A stretch of DNA of 9,142 bases from JBKQWK01 sp052139595 (lineage in GTDB: Bacteria; Actinomycetota; Thermoleophilia; UBA2241). The notes below the pieces were generated by a model. It saw only the letters and a list, made by a program, of their open reading frames with translations. It was not told the origin of the DNA and did not search any database. The stretch spans positions 1 to 9,142 of the forward strand of contig JBKQWK010000105.1 in assembly GCA_052139595.1 (NCBI GenBank), read 5' to 3'. Every line of letters begins with the position of its first letter. The stretch's first letter is position 1. The position numbers and the translations under genes were made by a program. Positions 6,701 to 9,142 of this stretch are shown piece by piece.

Positions 6701-6722
6701 ACCTGTGCCACTCGTCTAGAAT
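6693..6722 (+). promoter_or_regulatory. candidate promoter of the response regulator gene
   Basis: TTGCAC (6693-6698) is followed after 18 bases by TAGAAT (6717-6722), a five-of-six match to TATAAT. Transcription from about 6729 would leave a GC- and G-rich leader of about 100 bases before the GTG start at 6831. That leader contains complementary runs (GGCCCC near 6750 with GGGGCC near 6783) that could form a stem. Confidence 0.45.
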
Positions 6723-6830
6723 GCGTCTGCGCGATTGGATCGTGTTGTGGCCCCGTCCCGGGATGGTGATTTCGCCGGGGAGGGGGGCCGGTCTTTTGAC
6801 CAGGTTTGTGCTGGCAGAGGGGGCGCCGAA

Positions 6831-7526
6831 GTGTTGGAGCCGGCGGGGAAGATTCGCATCGTACTTGTTGATGATCATGCGATTGAGCGCGAGGGCGTGC
6901 GCGCGTTACTCTCCAGGCAACTCGACTTCGCTGTCGTTGGCGAAGCGCGTGACGGCCGTGAAGCTCTCGAAGTCGTTGTTCGCGAGCGACCCACCGTCGT
7001 CATCACCGAGACGCTTATGCCGCGCATGAACGGTCTCGAGGCAACTCAGCAGATTCTGCACCGGTATCCGGAGACGCGCGTGCTCGTTCTCAGTCGGAGT
7101 GACCGCAAGGATTGCGTACTGCGGCTCGTTCAGGCCGGGGCTGCTGGCTACCTTCTCAAGACCGTCACCAGCGATGAGCTTGTCAAGGCGGTGCGCGATG
7201 TCAGCAACGGTACGCGGGTGCTGCAACCGCCGGTTCTGGCCACAGTGCTCACGGACTATGTGCGCCGCGTCGATCATCCCGGCGCTGCTGTCGACGACAT
7301 CCTCACGCCGCGCGAGCGCGAGGTTCTCAAGCTCATCGCCGAGGGTTATTCAAACCAGGAAATCGCGTCGTTGCTCTGTCTGAGTCGCAAAACGGTCGAG
7401 ACTCATCGCAGCAATCTCATGGATAAGCTCCTGATTCACCGGGTCACCGGACTCGTCAAGTATGCCATTCGTCACGGTCTCATCGTACTCGACTCTCCGA
7501 CTGATCCTGATAGCCCACTAAAGTAG
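6831..7526 (+). CDS. NarL/LuxR-family response regulator with Asp-to-Glu phosphoacceptor site
   Basis: A two-domain transcription regulator of the NarL/FixJ type. In the 231-residue product the receiver spans about 7-125: acidic pair Asp14-Asp15, conserved switch Ser88 (RVLVLS) and Lys110 (GYLLK) are present, but the phospho-accepting aspartate before LMPRMNG is Glu60 (codon GAG 7008-7010). A LuxR-type helix-turn-helix follows (158-218: LTPREREVLKLIAEGYSNQE, then LSRKTVETHRSNLMDKL). The D-to-E change keeps negative charge and mimics phosphorylation in some regulators, so this protein may act without a kinase. No histidine kinase gene is in the window. The GTG at 6831 is chosen because GAGGGGG ends 7 bases upstream and the receiver begins six codons later; an in-frame TTG at 6735 would add an unconserved 32-residue Gly-rich leader. 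Target genes are unknown; the glycosyltransferase gene follows on the same strand after 255 bp. Confidence 0.88.
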   Translation: MLEPAGKIRIVLVDDHAIEREGVRALLSRQLDFAVVGEARDGREALEVVVRERPTVVITETLMPRMNGLEATQQILHRYPETRVLVLSRSDRKDCVLRLVQAGAAGYLLKTVTSDELVKAVRDVSNGTRVLQPPVLATVLTDYVRRVDHPGAAVDDILTPREREVLKLIAEGYSNQEIASLLCLSRKTVETHRSNLMDKLLIHRVTGLVKYAIRHGLIVLDSPTDPDSPLK

Positions 7527-7781
7527 AGTCTCCTGGCGCAGAGGATTTCGTCGCCGTGAGGATGTGCGCAGACTGCGCACGGCGGGCGTCACGGTCGGGT
7601 TGTTGCGGCGCTGAGCGTTGGGCGTAATCTTAGGGGTGGCCGCAGGGCGACCGAAGGCAGCTGGTGTGCCGGCGCCTGCAATCGATCGCCGCTGTGCTCG
7701 GCTTGGCCGGCACGTGAACATCTCGTCGGCGAACCGAGTGCCCGGTGAACGGCCTGCCTGGACTGTGTAGAGAGGGCGCTC
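7527..7781 (+). other. 255-bp spacer between the regulator and glycosyltransferase genes
   Basis: No convincing gene is seen. It contains a perfect inverted repeat (7564-7580) and a weak promoter-like pair for the next gene: TTGCGG (7603-7608), 16 bases, TAATCT (7625-7630). A 44-codon frame from GTG 7636 to TAG 7770 ends just before the ribosome binding site of the glycosyltransferase gene. It lacks a ribosome binding site and recognisable sequence, so I do not call it a gene. Confidence 0.4.
7564..7580. repeat. perfect inverted repeat GTGCGCA-gac-TGCGCAC
   Basis: Seven-base arms flank a three-base centre, beginning 38 bp after the regulator stop codon. There is no following T-run, so it is a poor intrinsic terminator on the plus strand. 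It could be an operator or a transcript-end hairpin. Its GTGC/GCAC core recalls the inverted repeat over the regulator promoter at 6683-6700. Confidence 0.6.
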
Positions 7782-8657
7782 ATGAAGGATGCGAGTATTG
7801 TTCTGTTTTCGACCCACGGCGTAGCCACGTTGCGCAGCGCGCTGCACAGTATCTGGGAGACGGTCGACGACATCGGCGCCTTGGTCGTGATTGCCAGTCA
7901 TCCGGAGGAGTCGGTGGCGACCTACCTTACGCGTCAGTACCTGCGCGCGCGTATCACCGGGTATGAGCTTGACGAGGCTGAGCCGAGTGCCGGCCACTGC
8001 GGCCTGGACCGCGCTTTTCATGTCACCAGCGGCAAGTATCTGGTGCGCGCCGGCGACGATGTGCGCTTCGAACCGCGGTGGCTCGAAAAGGCGGTGAGCA
8101 TGCTCAACGAACGGCCGGATATCGGCATGCTCTCCCTGCTGCAAACGCCGGAGCAGCGCAAGCGCGGTCGGCCACGCAAGCTGCGCGAAGAGATCGAGCT
8201 GCTCGAAGTGCTCGACACGCACTGCTTTGTCACGCGACATCGTCTGTTTGCTCTGCACGAGAGCGAGCTGATGGGTGAACGGGCGGCTCCCAACTGCCTG
8301 TACCAAGAGCGCCTCAAGGCGCTTGGTTACAGGCTCGCCTTCTTGCCCGGACAAGTGCGGCACGTGGCTGCGGACGATGCGGCGGGGACGGCGGCCGGCG
8401 CCGAGCCCGAAGCCGATTTGCCGGTTCATGAAGGCGCCACCGGGGCCATGCGGAAACTCACGCAGACGTATCAACTGGGCGACGAGGTTCTCCATACGTG
8501 TATGGCCTGCGGCAGCAACGAACTCGAGGTACTGGCGGCCCGTATCGACTTCTGCCAGAAGCACAATGTTGCCGTTGGCTTCGTCTACGAACTCCGCTGC
8601 CAGCGGTGCCACGAACTGCACTTCAAGGAGGATCTGCAGTTCCGCTGTCCTGATTGA
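7782..8657 (+). CDS. GT2-like glycosyltransferase domain fused to a C-terminal zinc ribbon
   Basis: The first 195 residues look like a GT-A-fold family 2 glycosyltransferase, which transfers sugars from nucleotide donors: SIVLFSTHGVATLRSALHSI (5-24), GLDRAFHVTSGKYLVRAGDD (74-93; Asp92-Asp93 as the DxD-like metal site), RFEPRWLEKAVSML (95-108), DTHCFVTRHRLFAL (145-158) and ALGYRLAFLPGQVRHV (180-195). The acidic ED expected before the last block is not obvious, so activity is uncertain. Residues 126-133 (RKRGRPRK) match the AT-hook core. An Ala/Glu-rich linker (about 197-215) leads to a Cys-rich end with CMAC (240-243), Cys258, CQRC (273-276) and Cys289, probably a zinc ribbon. The 291-residue length is short for a full GT2 enzyme plus ribbon. 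The ATG at 7782 has AGAGAGGG five bases upstream. I recognise the folds but not this combination. The substrate is unknown, and no membrane segment is present, so it is probably cytosolic. Confidence 0.65.
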   Translation: MKDASIVLFSTHGVATLRSALHSIWETVDDIGALVVIASHPEESVATYLTRQYLRARITGYELDEAEPSAGHCGLDRAFHVTSGKYLVRAGDDVRFEPRWLEKAVSMLNERPDIGMLSLLQTPEQRKRGRPRKLREEIELLEVLDTHCFVTRHRLFALHESELMGERAAPNCLYQERLKALGYRLAFLPGQVRHVAADDAAGTAAGAEPEADLPVHEGATGAMRKLTQTYQLGDEVLHTCMACGSNELEVLAARIDFCQKHNVAVGFVYELRCQRCHELHFKEDLQFRCPD

Positions 8658-8827
8658 CGGTGTGCCGCGCGGTACCGCAGAGGCAAGAGTGCCGGTGCCG
8701 CTCAGGGGTACGACCGCCGGTACGCACGCGGTGAGATAGCCGGTGTCGCTCTGGGTACGACCGCCTCACATGGCAACCGGCGGTGCGATAGTAACTGTGG
8801 CTGATGCCGGCGATCGGGAGAAGAGAT
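8658..8827. other. 170-bp convergent spacer without genes
   Basis: The spacer lies between the glycosyltransferase stop and the 3' end of tRNA-Thr(GGU). It holds a perfect GCGGTACCGC palindrome (8669-8678), the two-copy tandem repeat at 8691-8790, and inverted ACCGCCGGT (8713-8721) / ACCGGCGGT (8776-8784). No stem followed by a T-run is visible on either strand, so no intrinsic terminator can be named for either convergent transcript. Confidence 0.5.
8691..8790. repeat. two-copy imperfect tandem repeat of about 50 bp
   Basis: Unit 1 (8691-8738) and unit 2 (8739-8790) both begin GCCGGTG(C/T)CGCTC, then share GGGTACGACCGCC, and both end GCGGTG(A/C)GATA. The first 28 positions differ at two bases and one gap; the middle differs in length by about four bases. 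The region is non-coding, so this looks like a recent local duplication that has begun to diverge. Confidence 0.7.
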
Positions 8828-8903
8828 TGGAGCCCGGTCACGGACTCGAACCGTGGACCCCCTCCTTACCATGGAGGTGCTCTGCCAACTGAGCTAACCG
8901 GGC
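8828..8903 (-). tRNA. tRNA-Thr(GGU)
   Basis: A complete 76-nt cloverleaf on the minus strand. Acceptor GCCCGGT pairs with ACCGGGC, the D arm is GCTC/GAGC, the anticodon stem CCTCC/GGAGG holds loop ATGGTAA (anticodon GGT, reading ACC and ACT), and the T arm is CACGG-TTCGAGT-CCGTG. Discriminator T is followed by an encoded CCA (8828-8830). It begins four bases after tRNA-Tyr ends, so the two are cotranscribed. Its body resembles that of tRNA-Thr(CGU) at 6518-6593, as expected for isoacceptors. Confidence 0.97.
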
Positions 8904-8907
8904 TTGC

Positions 8908-8992
8908 TGGTGGGGGAGCTAGGATTTGAACCTAGGTAAGCTGCGCTAACGGATTTACAGTCCGCCCCCTTTAACCACTCGGGCACTCCCCC
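8908..8992 (-). tRNA. tRNA-Tyr(GUA)
   Basis: An 85-nt class II tRNA on the minus strand. Acceptor GGGGGAG pairs with CTCCCCC, the anticodon stem GCGGA/TCCGT holds loop CTGTAAA (anticodon GTA), a long variable arm of about 13 nt (TAGCGCAGCTTAC) follows as in bacterial tyrosine tRNAs, and the T arm is CTAGG-TTCAAAT-CCTAG. Discriminator A and an encoded CCA (8908-8910) complete it. It is the first gene of a Tyr-Thr tRNA pair, an order often found upstream of translation genes in bacteria, though none follows here. Confidence 0.97.
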
Positions 8993-9005
8993 TGGAGCAG
9001 GGAGG

Positions 9006-9034
9006 ATGCTAGAGGAAAAGGCGGCTGCTTTCAA
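9006..9034 (-). promoter_or_regulatory. promoter of the tRNA-Tyr/tRNA-Thr operon
   Basis: On the minus strand TTGAAA (9029-9034, five of six consensus bases) and TAGCAT (9006-9011, four of six) are 17 bases apart. Transcription would begin near 8999, only about seven bases before the mature tRNA-Tyr 5' end, a typical arrangement for a tRNA operon. Confidence 0.6.
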
Positions 9035-9079
9035 CCACGAAGAATTCCGACTCGGACTCGGGGCGGTGGGGTGGGCGCA

Positions 9080-9142
9080 TAATCTTTGACCATGGTTAGA
9101 ACCGCCGGTAAAAGGAGGGCGGGGCGGGCCGCTTGCGCGGCC
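9080..9142 (+). CDS. possible leaderless gene start running off the window (3' partial)
   Basis: TAATCT (9080-9085) lies exactly six bases before an ATG at 9092, the same spacing as at the deaminase gene. The frame from this ATG is open for 17 codons to the window edge and begins MVRTAGKRRAGR, basic and Ala/Gly-rich. AAAGGAGG at 9111-9118 lies inside it and could instead serve a later start. Too little sequence is present to name a product, and a chance match is quite possible. Confidence 0.2.
9127..9142. repeat. perfect hairpin GGCCGC-ttgc-GCGGCC at the window edge
   Basis: Six-base arms enclose a four-base loop and end exactly at the last base of the window. It could be an intrinsic terminator stem, part of a structured leader or a chance GC-rich palindrome. 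The next bases, outside the window, would show whether a T-run follows. Confidence 0.45.

Noticed and set aside
6735..6830. N-terminal extension of the response regulator from a TTG at 6735
   Set aside because: The added 32 residues are Gly/Arg-rich and unlike any receiver; the GTG at 6831 has a properly spaced ribosome binding site.
7562..7627. Tiny Cys-rich open frame (21 residues, MCADCARRA...) after the regulator gene
   Set aside because: It overlaps the perfect inverted repeat that creates its cysteine codons, and the only purine-rich sequence touches the ATG without spacing.
7518..8621. Long minus-strand open frame (367 codons) opposite the glycosyltransferase gene
   Set aside because: The plus-strand frame has a good ribosome binding site, GT2-like motifs and ordered CxxC pairs; the antisense frame is Arg/Gln-rich without motifs and its end overlaps the regulator gene.
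8691..8790. CRISPR array
   Set aside because: Only two adjoining diverged units are present, with no regular spacers and no cas genes.
8623..8841. Minus-strand frame of 72 codons after tRNA-Thr(GGU)
   Set aside because: Its apparent internal repeat (PERHR twice) merely reflects the DNA tandem repeat, and it runs into the 3' end of the glycosyltransferase gene.

Overview
The window is GC-rich, gene-dense bacterial chromosomal DNA. I see no insertion sequence, phage gene, CRISPR array or rRNA. It holds seven complete protein genes, three tRNA genes with encoded CCA ends, several short regulatory candidates and one uncertain gene fragment at the left edge. The gene families (archaeal-type class I aldolase, decaprenyl-phosphate-phosphoribosyltransferase-like UbiA, stand-alone DUF362, a phosphodiester-glycosidase variant) and one probable leaderless start fit a high-GC Gram-positive-like or Chloroflexota-type bacterium. 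That placement is an inference with low certainty; no marker here fixes the phylum.

Layout. At the left, a Lys-type fructose-bisphosphate aldolase (minus strand) lies divergently from an adenosine-deaminase-family gene (plus strand). The deaminase has a TATACT box exactly six bases before its ATG and no ribosome binding site, so it is probably read from a leaderless mRNA. It converges on a four-gene minus-strand operon, and the two facing stop codons lie within one 10-bp palindrome. The operon, in transcription order, is a YbhN/AglD-like multi-pass membrane protein, a UbiA-family polyprenyl-phosphate phosphoribosyltransferase, a DUF362 protein and a membrane-anchored phosphodiester-glycosidase-like protein. 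Its genes overlap or are about 10 bp apart. A tRNA-Thr(CGU) with its own promoter sits 64 bp upstream on the same strand, with no visible terminator between.

To the right on the plus strand is a NarL/LuxR-type response regulator whose phospho-accepting aspartate is a glutamate. It is followed by a GT2-like glycosyltransferase fused to a C-terminal zinc ribbon and carrying an AT-hook-like basic motif. The right end holds a tRNA-Tyr(GUA)/tRNA-Thr(GGU) pair on the minus strand with a well-formed promoter. A two-copy imperfect tandem repeat of about 50 bp lies between these tRNAs and the glycosyltransferase gene.

How they may work together. The four-gene operon looks like a cell-envelope module: UbiA makes a polyprenyl-phosphate-linked pentose, the YbhN-like protein may help its transfer or transport across the membrane, and the glycosidase-like protein works on the outer face on phosphodiester-linked sugar. 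The role of DUF362 is unknown. This is a hypothesis from family and context. It is the most plausible little-described system here, together with the non-canonical response regulator and the glycosyltransferase-zinc ribbon fusion beside it.
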